A stretch of DNA of 64,000 bases from Ancylomarina salipaludis (GTDB taxonomy: Bacteria > Bacteroidota > Bacteroidia > Bacteroidales > Marinifilaceae): positions 1 to 64,000 of the forward strand of contig NZ_SAXA01000018.1 in assembly GCF_004122035.1 (NCBI RefSeq). Direction: 5' to 3'. A program made the position numbers and the translations under genes. Each line of letters begins with the position of its first letter. Position 1 is the first letter of the stretch. Below the pieces are notes generated by a model that ran no database searches, was not told the origin of the DNA, and saw only the letters and a program-made list of their open reading frames with translations. Positions 8,847-19,454 of the stretch are shown here, in pieces.

Positions 8847-9016
8847 ACTTTTTTACGGGTATAAAATGGAAGCATCAGAGCTTTAGAGGCTTTAGATGCT
8901 GTTTAATAGTAAATCGTGCCCAAAGATAAGTGAAATATTCGCTTGCTCAAAGCGAAATAGATCCGTGTGGAGACTTTAAAATCATTCAATGCAATGGGTT
9001 AAAATTGCGTGTAAAA

Positions 9017-9046
9017 AAAGCCTTAGAAAGAGGAATCTAAGGCTTT
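9017..9046 (-). terminator. Terminator of the XRE regulator gene
   Basis: AAAGCCTTAGA (9017-9027) pairs with TCTAAGGCTTT (9036-9046). A seven-residue T-run follows on the minus strand. Confidence 0.85.
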
Positions 9047-9079
9047 AAAACATATATAGCATACCCATTGGCAGTATAT

Positions 9080-9514
9080 TTAGGCTGGATTGTATTCTTT
9101 AAACGTTTTATCGCTGTAGAAGACAACAACTTTTTCAATCTTTTTGCCCGAAACAAAGGCTGACATATCCAGATTAGGCATCTCTTCATCTTTTGATTTT
9201 GGAGTATCTGGGACGTCTTTTTTAAGTCTGGGAGGTTGAGCAGATTGGTAGGGAACAGGCTCCTCTTCCTTTATAAGCTCCTGAAAAAGGCTGGCTGTCC
9301 CCGAGTTTTTACTCATCTCTCCACTTCCTGAAATCAACCAGTCTCCGCTGATATGAGGGAAAGAGCGTATAATTTTTTGTATAAAGTCCAAACTTGGGTT
9401 ATTACGGCCTGATAAAATATGAGACATACTTGAGCGCTGTACACCAATGATATCGGCAAATTTTGAGGCACTTAAGCCTTCACTGTTGAGTAATTGAATG
9501 ATTCTATCTTTCAT
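9080..9514 (-). CDS. XRE-family helix-turn-helix regulator
   Basis: The N-terminal 60 residues form a Cro/CI-type HTH: LNSEGLSASKFADIIGV, then the recognition helix QRSSMSHILSGRNNPSLDFI. A short SGDWLISGSGEM part follows, then a low-complexity Pro/Lys/Glu linker and a small C-terminal piece with KIEKVVVFYSDKTFKEY. No S24 peptidase domain is present. The protein type is common in Bacteroidota, and its targets are unknown. It has its own terminator and a very long upstream non-coding region rich in TGTAAC/GTTACA motifs, including a TGTCATGACA palindrome 72 bp from the start codon. Autoregulation is a reasonable inference. Confidence 0.88.
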   Translation of the reverse strand: MKDRIIQLLNSEGLSASKFADIIGVQRSSMSHILSGRNNPSLDFIQKIIRSFPHISGDWLISGSGEMSKNSGTASLFQELIKEEEPVPYQSAQPPRLKKDVPDTPKSKDEEMPNLDMSAFVSGKKIEKVVVFYSDKTFKEYNPA

Positions 9515-10731
9515 ATTTTATGCGATTTATATCAAAAAAGGATAAAGTCTTCTAATTTGTTAAAGTTGTTACAAGTGTTAATTCTTGTCATGACACAAAT
9601 GTAATTTAAAAATAACAAATATCAAAATAGACAATTCACAAATAACAACTATGTAAATACACATAAGTAACAAATAAAAAACCCTTAAAATGTTACATAT
9701 GTTACCTCATATACGTGTGGTATTCATCTATCGGATGAAAGCTATTAAAACTGAGAATAATTAAGCCTAAATATAAATTTGTTTACAAATAAATAGCTGA
9801 ATAAGCTTGTAACATCAAGCTTTGCCCTATATATGATAAACGACTCATTAACTACTATTTTAGATGCTTTTTCCAGATAATAAAATCACTTGTAAACCTA
9901 TATTACATCTGTATTGAATCAATTTAAAGTAAATTATGCCTTTATATGCATAAACATCTGATTATAAGTAGATTTTATCAGTGGTTTGCTGAAGTATTAT
10001 TCAATGTTTACAGGATTTGTAACATATGTCATTTTTACATTAAAGAATTACTTTATATAAAGCTTATAAAAACTTGGTTTATTGATTCTATTTATAAATA
10101 AATGTTATTGTTTGTGTAGTTCCAAAACTATGTTCCATAATTGAATTATTAACTAATTACAGATGTTTACAATTAACATTTTAAACAGGCTAGGTAACAT
10201 ATTGCAACAGTAAAATCAGATTTAATCTGTAACTTACTTGAACTTCTAATTGTAAAATGTAATTCACTTGTGTAACATTACATTTTTAATACATTTCCAT
10301 ATATATTCTAATTTTGTAAATTTTGAGATTTGCTTTTGTCTCCCCTTTTAAGCTCAAACCTTGATGACAATTGTAATTTATATAGTATATGGCGCATAAA
10401 GAATTAAATATGTAAATCTCAGAATGGTTTTAAGGCTCTTGAATTGCAATCAATTACTTAAAAATCAGTGTGAAAGATAGGTTTTGCCTGATATTTTCAA
10501 GCTTAATTTATGCGATGAAGTAGACAAAATGCTTCTTTTAATATGTATTCGAAGCTATATGTGTGGAAAATGAGGAATTAGACGATTCAGGATAAATTGA
10601 AAAAAAGCTTTCCTCCCTATTGTTTCAGATCCTGGAAATAGAATCTGTCCATTTTTTATTTGAATGTGAACCGTGATAGGATAAATTGAAATATCAAAGG
10701 CTAAACATATTGAGATGGATTAAAAAAACAA
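9515..10731. other. 1.2-kb AT-rich non-coding region with repeated TGTAAC/GTTACA motifs
   Basis: No open frame here looks coding. TGTAAC, GTTACA and close variants recur at about 9568, 9691-9706 (TGTTACATATGTTACC, near-palindromic), 9809, 10018, 10193, 10229 and 10271. AATAACAAAT-like copies occur near 9611, 9650 and 9667. The 12-mer ACATATGTCATT at 10022 recurs upstream of fabG at 17423. It is the longest gene-free stretch in the window and may be a regulatory region, an unrecognised RNA or decayed DNA. Confidence 0.5.
9586..9595. promoter_or_regulatory. Candidate operator palindrome upstream of the XRE gene
   Basis: Perfect palindrome TGTCATGACA, flanked by an outer GTTACA (from about 9568) and ATGTAA (to about 9604) in inverted orientation. 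It lies 72 bp upstream of the XRE start codon. The role as operator is inferred from position and symmetry only. Confidence 0.35.
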
Positions 10732-10764
10732 AAAGTGTAAAAACGCTAGCCGTTTTTACACTTT
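10732..10764 (-). terminator. Terminator after the tandem permease genes
   Basis: AAAGTGTAAAAACG (10732-10745) and CGTTTTTACACTTT (10751-10764) make a 14-bp stem with a 5-nt loop. A T-run follows on the minus strand. Confidence 0.85.
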
Positions 10765-10806
10765 AAATTACTTATTCTAAAATTAAATTTATTTGATCAT
10801 TTAGAG

Positions 10807-12069
10807 TTATTCATCCCGAATAGCATCAATGGGCTTGATAGAAACGGCACGTTTGGCAGGGATAGTTCCTGCTACAATTCCGGATAAAATCAGAATAACC
10901 AAAGCGATCATTGCTAAATTAAAATTCACTTCAGGATTGGTAAACATGGGTTGCTCTCCTCCGCTTTTTTCAATAGCAAAACTCAATAACTCCAACAAAA
11001 CAACGCCAATAGTTAATCCAATCCAACCTGCTATTGATGTTAACACAACGGATTCGGTAATAACAGAACTAATAATCATGGATGGCGACGCACCGATTGC
11101 TCGCTGAATACCAATTTCCTTGGTTCTTTTCTTCACGATAAATAGCATGATATTACTCACACCAATAATTCCAGCCAAAAGCGTACCAATACCAACAATC
11201 CAAATTAAGCCCGAAATACCCAGGAAAAGTTTATTGATTTTAATAAATTCCTGTTCAACATTGTGACTGCCAATAGCCCTTTCATCATCAGGATGTATTT
11301 TATGGCGGCGTTTTAATAGATCTTTCACTTTAGCTTCCACATAACTGGCCGTGTAATTATCTTTGGATGTGATAGAATAATGTCCAACCCGATTCCCAAA
11401 ATTGTATGTTTTTTGAAGAGTCGTGAAAGGAATAAAAACGCATTGATTCTGCCACTCGCCCCATCCCTGAGAATGCATTGAGTGGAATACACCAACCACT
11501 TGAAAAAAGATTCCGTTGATCTTGATGTATTCGCCCACTGCCTTTTCATCTTCCTTGAAAAGAACCTCTTTCACCCGTTTACCAATCACGGCAATCTTCC
11601 GGTTCTGTTGCAAATCAATTTCATTTAGAAAACGTCCAGAAGTCATACTTAAGGGATCAATCTTATTTACATCAGGAACATCACCCAATATGCTGAAAGC
11701 ACCCGTTTTAAGACCACGAACCACATTATTGTTTGCATTACCGCCTCTGGCTTCAATACGTGGGGCCAGAAGTTTAATTTCGGGGATATTGTCCAATATA
11801 GCCTTTGTATCTTCATTGGTGAAATTATAACGACGCCCCTGCTTGAATCCTTTATAGGCCTTACTGGTGGGTTGCGCCCAAACAAAAACGGAATTTGTAG
11901 CAAAGTCTCCCATGCCATAATACACCCCATTCTCAAGTCCCTTTCCCGATCCCAACATGATAATCAGCATAAATATTCCCCAGAATACACCAAATGCAGT
12001 AAGGAAGGTTCGCATTTTATTACTCTTAAGAGCCATATAGACTTCTGTCCATCTATCTTTATCGAACAT
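10807..12069 (-). CDS. ABC transporter permease, MacB/FtsX family (second of pair)
   Basis: Mechanotransmission-type ABC permease. A single N-terminal membrane helix (about residues 22-42, FLTAFGVFWGIFMLIIML) is followed by a large periplasmic MacB-type domain to about residue 275. Three C-terminal FtsX helices follow, with the conserved coupling segment KKRTKEIGIQRAIGASP near 312-330. It ends IPAKRAVSIKPIDAIRDE, the usual family end. It is a paralogue of the gene 57 bp upstream (12127-13353), with the same N-terminus and C-terminus. These proteins need an ATPase and usually a membrane-fusion partner; neither is adjacent. The substrate is unknown. Confidence 0.92.
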   Translation of the reverse strand: MFDKDRWTEVYMALKSNKMRTFLTAFGVFWGIFMLIIMLGSGKGLENGVYYGMGDFATNSVFVWAQPTSKAYKGFKQGRRYNFTNEDTKAILDNIPEIKLLAPRIEARGGNANNNVVRGLKTGAFSILGDVPDVNKIDPLSMTSGRFLNEIDLQQNRKIAVIGKRVKEVLFKEDEKAVGEYIKINGIFFQVVGVFHSMHSQGWGEWQNQCVFIPFTTLQKTYNFGNRVGHYSITSKDNYTASYVEAKVKDLLKRRHKIHPDDERAIGSHNVEQEFIKINKLFLGISGLIWIVGIGTLLAGIIGVSNIMLFIVKKRTKEIGIQRAIGASPSMIISSVITESVVLTSIAGWIGLTIGVVLLELLSFAIEKSGGEQPMFTNPEVNFNLAMIALVILILSGIVAGTIPAKRAVSIKPIDAIRDE

Positions 12070-12126
12070 CTTAGTTTATTTAAGTGTGAATCAATACCAT
12101 TTCTTTAAAATAGATTCTTTCAAGAT

Positions 12127-13353
12127 TTATTCTTCGGAAAGCGCCTCAATTGGTAGAATAGACGCTGCTTTTCGGGCAGGAAAGAATCCAGCAACAGCTC
12201 CGGATAAAACCAATAAAACGGTGGCACTAAATGCAACCCGTAAATCCACAGAAGGATTCATAAAGAATTCAATTTGAGTGTGTGGAGCAAGTACCTCCAG
12301 AAGAATGACTCCCATAGCCAAACCAACATAACCGGCAACCGAAGTAATGAGTATGGATTCGGTTAAAACCAACGAGACTATTGATAAAGGAGTAGCACCT
12401 AAGGCTTTTCGGATACCGATTTCACGGGTTCGTTCTCTAACCACGATAATCATGATATTACTTACGCCAACAATTCCGGCAATAATGGTTCCCAATCCAA
12501 TAATCCAAACGAACATGCGTATTCCGGCAAATAAAGCCATAGTTCGCTGATAATTTTCCATATTATTGTTGATGAACATGGCTCGCTTGTCTTCGGGATT
12601 GAATTTGTGTCGTGCAGCGAAGGTGCGTTTTAACATCTTCTCCATCTGCTTTAATTCTTCAATATCATGGGTATTGGTGGTAAAAGACATATTGGAAATG
12701 CGGTTGGCCCCGTCAAAAACCCGTTGAGCAGTTGAAACCGGAATATACACCCTTTGCAAATCCCTCTCCGAATGATCGGTAAAGGTTCCGATAACCAAAA
12801 AAGGAATGTTGTTGATTTTGACATATTTACCAACAGGTTCTTCCTTTTTAAATAAAGCATCTTCAACAACTGTTGAGATGGCCACAACCTTTCGATATTC
12901 TTTAATATCGATATCATTTAAAAATCGCCCTTTCAGACTTGTTGTATTCTCCAGCGTTTCGGTATCCGGATGAACAGCGACAATGGTGTAATTAACGTAT
13001 TCTGTTTTGTAGGAAATTAAGTTATCGCCTTGGATAGTAAATCGGGAACTAATTTTATCCACATCCAAACCAGAATGTTTCGTTCTTGAATAATCTTCAT
13101 TGGTAAATTGGATGCGCCGACCGGGTTGCATGCCCGCAAAGGCCATACTGGTTTGGCCACTGTAGAGCCAAAGGCTGTTTTCAGCATCAGCCTTAAATTG
13201 GTTTAAGACTCCATTTTGAAGACCATTCCCTGATCCCAATAAAATGATGAGCATAAAGATACCCCACGACACACTAAAGCCGGTTAGTATGGTACGAAGC
13301 TTATTTTTGCGAATGGTTTCGTAGATTTCTTGCCATTTATCAAGGTCAAACAT
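12127..13353 (-). CDS. ABC transporter permease, MacB/FtsX family (first of pair)
   Basis: Same architecture as its downstream paralogue: MFDLDKWQEIYETIRKNKLRT, a first membrane helix around residues 22-42, a periplasmic MacB-like domain, then RERTREIGIRKALGATPLS and three membrane helices ending FPARKAASILPIEALSEE. The 408-aa length is complete. It probably forms a heterodimer with the second permease, giving the two halves of one transporter. It starts 126 bp after the terminator of the TonB-dependent receptor gene, so the permease pair forms its own unit. The ATPase must be encoded elsewhere. Confidence 0.92.
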   Translation of the reverse strand: MFDLDKWQEIYETIRKNKLRTILTGFSVSWGIFMLIILLGSGNGLQNGVLNQFKADAENSLWLYSGQTSMAFAGMQPGRRIQFTNEDYSRTKHSGLDVDKISSRFTIQGDNLISYKTEYVNYTIVAVHPDTETLENTTSLKGRFLNDIDIKEYRKVVAISTVVEDALFKKEEPVGKYVKINNIPFLVIGTFTDHSERDLQRVYIPVSTAQRVFDGANRISNMSFTTNTHDIEELKQMEKMLKRTFAARHKFNPEDKRAMFINNNMENYQRTMALFAGIRMFVWIIGLGTIIAGIVGVSNIMIIVVRERTREIGIRKALGATPLSIVSLVLTESILITSVAGYVGLAMGVILLEVLAPHTQIEFFMNPSVDLRVAFSATVLLVLSGAVAGFFPARKAASILPIEALSEE

Positions 13354-13478
13354 GGGCTTAGTTTTGGTTTAAAATATTCATACGGCAATGAATAGTGCCC
13401 AAATGGTGGTTTTAACAGACAATACGGTGGTTTTCTGACTTCAATATAATCAAAGATTTGGAAATGAGCAAAATAAAA

Positions 13479-13499
13479 AAGACCACACAAGGTGGCCTT
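13479..13499 (-). terminator. Terminator of the TonB-dependent receptor gene
   Basis: AAGACCAC (13479-13486) pairs with GTGGCCTT (13492-13499), with one G-U pair. A TTTTTTATTT run follows on the minus strand. Confidence 0.7.
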
Positions 13500-13536
13500 T
13501 TCTGAAAATTTTTGAACTGATATTAAAATTTGATGC

Positions 13537-15585
13537 TTATAACGCAAGATTTAATTTTACTCCTGCACGAATCCAACGTCCGGGTTGAGTAATATTGCCC
13601 ATGTCGTAATAATCGTGATTCAATAAATTGCTGGCCTCAAGATAGATTGTATAGGATGGTTTTTGCCAGTATAGTTTTGTGTCAACCAACCAGAATGGAC
13701 GGTACGATCTTTCTTCGGATTGACTTAAATCGTTTTTATTATACCAGGTATATGATCCATTTCTGTCCTGCCAGGCAAATTGCCAGGAAGCCCCCAGAGA
13801 TTTATAAATCTTGTGATTCATCGATATATTCAACTTGTGCTTTAGTTGATCTAATACATAGTTCGAAATAAATTCGTCACTCGATTTATCCATTTCGAGG
13901 TACGCATATGTGATAGCAATATGCTTCACAAAGAAATTTTCATCAATCAGATTCCTCATATCGATATGTGAAGAAAATTCAATTCCCCAAGTATCTAATT
14001 TGGTAATATTTTGAGCTTGCCATTTATCTTCGGAATTGGCTTTTACCCAATCAATCATGTTTTTCCCTTTTCTTTTGAAGATACCAGCATGAGCTTTAAG
14101 CCAGCCCTTTTGATATTTCAATCCCGTTTCATAAGTGGTTGCTTCTTCAGGTTCTAAATTGCTATTTCCGATATTGCTTGGTCCTACATAATACAAATCG
14201 GTAAAAGTTGGCATGCGCAATGATTTATTTACAGATGCATACAATTTAGTGTCTTCTGTAATTTGGTAACTCATATCCAAACCCGGATAGAAGCTGAAAC
14301 TTCTATCTAAATCTGAATTCCAGTTGGCCAGTACACCTGCGGTAAAAGTAAATCGGTCAAGAAAAACATTGTGTTCTAAAAAATAACTCAAGTTTGTTCT
14401 CGTGTGATTTTTAGTGAAAAATGCACCAGATTCACCAGGAACTTTCATGGGTTCATCCATTAGTTCTCCCAGGACATTACTCCATACATTTTCTGATCTG
14501 AATTCCACACCTGCAGCTGTTTTTCCTAAACTCGATGAGAATGCGAAATTTATGCTCGATCCATAAACATCGGTCAAGTGATAGTTGTGATTTGTGTACC
14601 AGGATGCCGGGTTGTTTCGAAACAACTCAAATCTGTCCTGACTGCGTCTCCAATAAATATTGGGAGTCATTTTTACTTTCCCATGGGTTGTTAAACGCAG
14701 GCTGGCAAAAGAGGTTTTATTTTCTTCAAATTGATTTGGAAATTTGGGCGTGTAGAATGAATTGGCACCATAGGCCTTTTCATTATATCCCAGTTGAAGA
14801 TCTACGAGTCCGACCTCAGTTGAAAGCTTTCCCTGATAAAAAGCATTTGAATTTTTAAAGTCAGTATTCTCAATATAACCATCGCTTGATTTATGAGCTA
14901 AAGCAATGTATGACTTTAATTTCCCGCTAATGATAGTCGTATTGGCCGATCCGGAATAAAAACCATTTTCACCAGCTGAGATATTTACTTTTAGCTTATT
15001 TTTATTTTCCGTTCCTGTAATAAAATTGATGGCTCCACTAAAAGCATTAGGTCCATAAACCCGGGCTCCCGGCCCTTGTAGCACTTCTACCCTTTCAATA
15101 CTTTCAATATCAACGGGAAGATTCAAACTCAGATGGCCTGTCTGTGGATCGGTAATATTTACCCCATTGAGTAAAATCATGGTCTGATCGAAATTGCCTC
15201 CCCGAATGCTGACATCGGCCTGCACCCCGTGATTTCCCCTTTGGCGCACATCCACATTTAAAACATACTCCAGTAAATCTTGCAAACTTTGAACCGGAGC
15301 GGCCTCAATTGCCTTTTTATCCATGATGGTGACAACCCGAGCCATTTGCGAATAGGTCACACTTGCCCTTTGGGCGCTGACGACAACTTCATCGAGCTCT
15401 TTATTGTTATTTACAAGAATAGTATCTGCCTGAGCAAAACTTTCGTAAGGAACAGCAACAAGGCTGTAAGCAACCAGTAGTGATGATATTGCACATTGCT
15501 TATTAAGACTCTTGAAGACTGAATACGATTTACGTGTCCATTTCCTAAAATAGGATATATCTGAATTTACTTTTAATTTCTTCAT
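13537..15585 (-). CDS. TonB-dependent outer-membrane receptor
   Basis: Outer-membrane 22-stranded barrel with plug. The N-terminus carries a basic region and a hydrophobic signal segment ending near SFAQA at about residue 51. A TonB-box-like DEVVVSAQR follows (about 64-72). The plug domain contains the VQADVSIRGGNFDQTMILLNG region and a VEVLQGPGARVYGPNAFSGA signature near residues 160-190. The barrel ends in the aromatic/hydrophobic strand GRWIRAGVKLNLAL. The size of 682 aa and the lack of an N-terminal carboxypeptidase-D-like domain or SusD partner fit a BtuB/siderophore-type receptor better than a glycan receptor. The substrate is not known, and no B12 riboswitch was seen. Confidence 0.93.
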   Translation of the reverse strand: MKKLKVNSDISYFRKWTRKSYSVFKSLNKQCAISSLLVAYSLVAVPYESFAQADTILVNNNKELDEVVVSAQRASVTYSQMARVVTIMDKKAIEAAPVQSLQDLLEYVLNVDVRQRGNHGVQADVSIRGGNFDQTMILLNGVNITDPQTGHLSLNLPVDIESIERVEVLQGPGARVYGPNAFSGAINFITGTENKNKLKVNISAGENGFYSGSANTTIISGKLKSYIALAHKSSDGYIENTDFKNSNAFYQGKLSTEVGLVDLQLGYNEKAYGANSFYTPKFPNQFEENKTSFASLRLTTHGKVKMTPNIYWRRSQDRFELFRNNPASWYTNHNYHLTDVYGSSINFAFSSSLGKTAAGVEFRSENVWSNVLGELMDEPMKVPGESGAFFTKNHTRTNLSYFLEHNVFLDRFTFTAGVLANWNSDLDRSFSFYPGLDMSYQITEDTKLYASVNKSLRMPTFTDLYYVGPSNIGNSNLEPEEATTYETGLKYQKGWLKAHAGIFKRKGKNMIDWVKANSEDKWQAQNITKLDTWGIEFSSHIDMRNLIDENFFVKHIAITYAYLEMDKSSDEFISNYVLDQLKHKLNISMNHKIYKSLGASWQFAWQDRNGSYTWYNKNDLSQSEERSYRPFWLVDTKLYWQKPSYTIYLEASNLLNHDYYDMGNITQPGRWIRAGVKLNLAL

Positions 15586-15933
15586 CTAAAATTTAATCTG
15601 ATTTGTATGGTTTAATAAATTTATTTTTATCGAGTCTTAATAAGAGTCGGCAATTTGAACAAATATAGATATTTAATCAGAAGATAAGCGCGATCTTAAT
15701 TCGTATTTTTAAAGCATCAGTTCAATCCAAAAGAAGGCTGCTGATAATCATTGAATAAGGGAATGTGCTTTTGTTGGGGTTTTCAATTGCATTTGAATAA
15801 TTGCAAATACAAGCCGGTGTTTTTAGTATTTATTTGGACTTTGTCCCCATGTGACATATAAAATATTACCATCCCAGGGAAGAATGGTAATGAAAGAGTT
15901 CGTTAGGCTTAAACAAAGACAGGAATAGGCCCT
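15586..15933. other. Intergenic region upstream of the TonB-dependent receptor
   Basis: 348 bp without a gene. It should contain the receptor promoter; no clear TAnnTTTG box or B12-box was found. The part nearest the thioesterase gene holds a weak hairpin, listed separately. Confidence 0.4.
15865..15891 (-). terminator. Weak hairpin after the thioesterase gene
   Basis: ATTACCAT and ATGGTAAT form an 8-bp stem, with further TCCC/GGGA pairing inside the loop. Only a short ATATTTTA follows on the minus strand, so terminator function is uncertain. Confidence 0.35.
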
Positions 15934-16338
15934 TTAGTTTAGGTGTTCAGCAAAAAGTTCATCGAAGATCTCCCCCTTGGTTAGTCTGCCATTCTTTAAG
16001 CAAATTGTAAAAACCTTCCCTTTGGCACAAAGCTTATTATCAGATAAACGATAGATGTCTTCGTGAAAGATTAACTTAGGACCATCCCTATCGATATTCA
16101 ATTTTACACTAAATTCATCCCCGGAGCTCAATGACGTTTTAAAGTCGATCTCAACCCGAGCTACCATGGCATCTAAGCCCTGTTCATGTAAAGCTTTAAA
16201 ATTATTACCAACCGATTCAAGAAATTCATGACGGGCATGTTCAAGATAGTTTTGATAAACTGAATTATTCACAACACCCTGTAAATCACATTCGTAATCG
16301 CGAACCTTTAATTTTAATTCGTAGATATAGTTTTTCAT
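15934..16338 (-). CDS. Acyl-CoA thioesterase, hotdog fold (4HBT/YbgC-like)
   Basis: The small 134-aa single-hotdog protein hydrolyses acyl-CoA or acyl-ACP thioesters. The family active-site segment is near the N-terminus: YECDLQGVVNNSVYQNYLEHAR, with the catalytic Asp at about D18 and the following helix intact. The strand SSGDEFSVKLNI and later KGKVFTICLKNGRLTKGEI are standard. It is 96 bp downstream of fabG on the same strand, but a good terminator separates them. The substrate chain length cannot be predicted. Confidence 0.88.
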   Translation of the reverse strand: MKNYIYELKLKVRDYECDLQGVVNNSVYQNYLEHARHEFLESVGNNFKALHEQGLDAMVARVEIDFKTSLSSGDEFSVKLNIDRDGPKLIFHEDIYRLSDNKLCAKGKVFTICLKNGRLTKGEIFDELFAEHLN

Positions 16339-16383
16339 TATATATAATTTTTCCTTTGAATAAGAAATGCAAGTTCATAAAAA

Positions 16384-16404
16384 AAGGATTGCCAAACGAC
16401 AATC
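16384..16404 (-). terminator. Terminator of fabG
   Basis: AGGATTG and CAATCCT with an 7-nt loop, followed by seven T residues on the minus strand. It lies between the fabG stop and the thioesterase start. Confidence 0.75.
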
Positions 16405-16434
16405 CTCTCCAATATTTTTTGTCTATCCTAAGAT

Positions 16435-17181
16435 TTACATGTTCATACCACCACAAACGTGGATAGTTTGACCTGTAACGTAAGCAGAAAGATCTGATCC
16501 TAAGTAAACACAAGTTTTTGCAATTTCTTCTGGTGTACCACCTCTTTTCAAAGGAATTTTAGCTGCCCAATCTTTTACTACATCTTCAGGAAGTTGTCCT
16601 GTCATCTCAGTGATGATAAAGCCTGGTGCAATTGCATTGGAACGGATTCCACGAGAACCCAGCTCTTTAGCTACAGATTTTGTAAAACCAATGATACCAG
16701 CCTTTGAAGCTGAATAGTTAGCCTGACCAGCATTCCCGCTCACACCTACTACAGAACTCATGTTGATAATAGATCCGCTACGTTGTTTCAACATGGTACG
16801 CTGAACAGCTTTTGTAAAGTTGAATACAGACTTAAGGTTTACATTAATAACCATATCCCACTGCTCCTCAGTCATTCTCATCAACAATGTATCCTTAGTG
16901 ATACCTGCATTGTTAACCAAAATATCTACAGCACCAAATTCTTTTACAATCTCTGCCACAACTTTGTCTGTATCAGCAAAATTACTTGCATCTGAAGCAT
17001 AGCCTTTAGCTTTAACACCATATGAAGCGATTTCTTTTTCAGTTTCCTGAGCTGCTTCATTATAAAATAAGTCGGTGAATGCTACATTTGCACCCTGCTT
17101 TGCAAATTCAATTGCTACTGCTTTACCAATACCGCGAGACGCTCCGGTAATAATCGCTGTTTTTCCTTCTAATAACTTCAT
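16435..17181 (-). CDS. fabG: 3-oxoacyl-[acyl-carrier-protein] reductase
   Basis: NADPH-dependent short-chain dehydrogenase of type II fatty-acid elongation. The cofactor motif TGASRGIGKA is at residues 12-21 and NNAGITKD at 90-97. The catalytic triad is Ser143 (NMSSVVG), Tyr156 and Lys160 (YSASK), followed by the PGFIITEMT loop. The C-terminus YVTGQTIHVCGGMNM is typical of FabG. The length of 248 aa is canonical. It is transcribed alone from a 566-bp divergent region shared with the ABC-F gene. Confidence 0.95.
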   Translation of the reverse strand: MKLLEGKTAIITGASRGIGKAVAIEFAKQGANVAFTDLFYNEAAQETEKEIASYGVKAKGYASDASNFADTDKVVAEIVKEFGAVDILVNNAGITKDTLLMRMTEEQWDMVINVNLKSVFNFTKAVQRTMLKQRSGSIINMSSVVGVSGNAGQANYSASKAGIIGFTKSVAKELGSRGIRSNAIAPGFIITEMTGQLPEDVVKDWAAKIPLKRGGTPEEIAKTCVYLGSDLSAYVTGQTIHVCGGMNM

Positions 17182-17747
17182 TTTTCAATATTTTAGATAT
17201 AAGACGACTTATTTTATCTGTCTAAGTTAGAAATACTCAAACAATAAATATCATCAAAATTCATGATGAATTGCATCTTAACAAGTAAAAATAATTCAAT
17301 TTAACTCGTTGATATGCTTTGCTATATTCAAAACATATGTCATCGGTCAAGTCTTTTGATTTCTCAAAAATTGACCAACAAATATAGGATATTTTAAATA
17401 AAATAATGTTTTTTCTCTTTGAACATATGTCATTAAACTCTCTACGGCATTAGAAACAAGCTGCTTTCGGCCAATATTGAAATACCTAATTTTATCTCTA
17501 ATTCTGGTTTCAAATTTCTTTTCCATATGTGCTGTATTCTAATCTATTATTATTAATTTCGCAAACCGAAAATGGTCCTAATTTCAAGCTTTCCAACATT
17601 TCTGTAAAGAGATGATTTAAAAGGTAAAAGGCAAATTTTCTCACAAACAATACATTGTATTTTATGTATTGATATATTTATTTTTAATTGCTTCTCATCT
17701 TTTCCCAAAGATAAAGCAGAGGCATAAATTAAAAGATTCGCGTTTAA
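17182..17747. other. Divergent regulatory region between fabG and the ABC-F gene
   Basis: 566 bp, AT-rich, with no coding frame. It contains two copies of an ACATATGTCAT motif 89 bp apart (17334-17345 and 17423-17434); the second is identical over 12 bp to 10022-10033. GGTCAA near 17346 and TTGACC near 17371 form a spaced inverted repeat beside the first copy. No canonical promoter was found for either gene. Confidence 0.45.
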
Positions 17748-19361
<1,614 letters not shown>

Positions 19362-19382
19362 TCTGAACATACAGATATTTAA

Positions 19383-19420
19383 AATCCCTCTAAGACCTTA
19401 GTTTTAGAGGGATTTTTATA
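19383..19420 (+). terminator. Terminator of the ABC-F gene
   Basis: AATCCCTCTAA (19383-19393) pairs with TTAGAGGGATT (19404-19414), followed by TTTATATA. It lies between two convergent genes and may also act on otsAB. Confidence 0.85.
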
Positions 19421-19454
19421 TATAAAGAATTTGTCAAGATCATTAAAAAAATAT

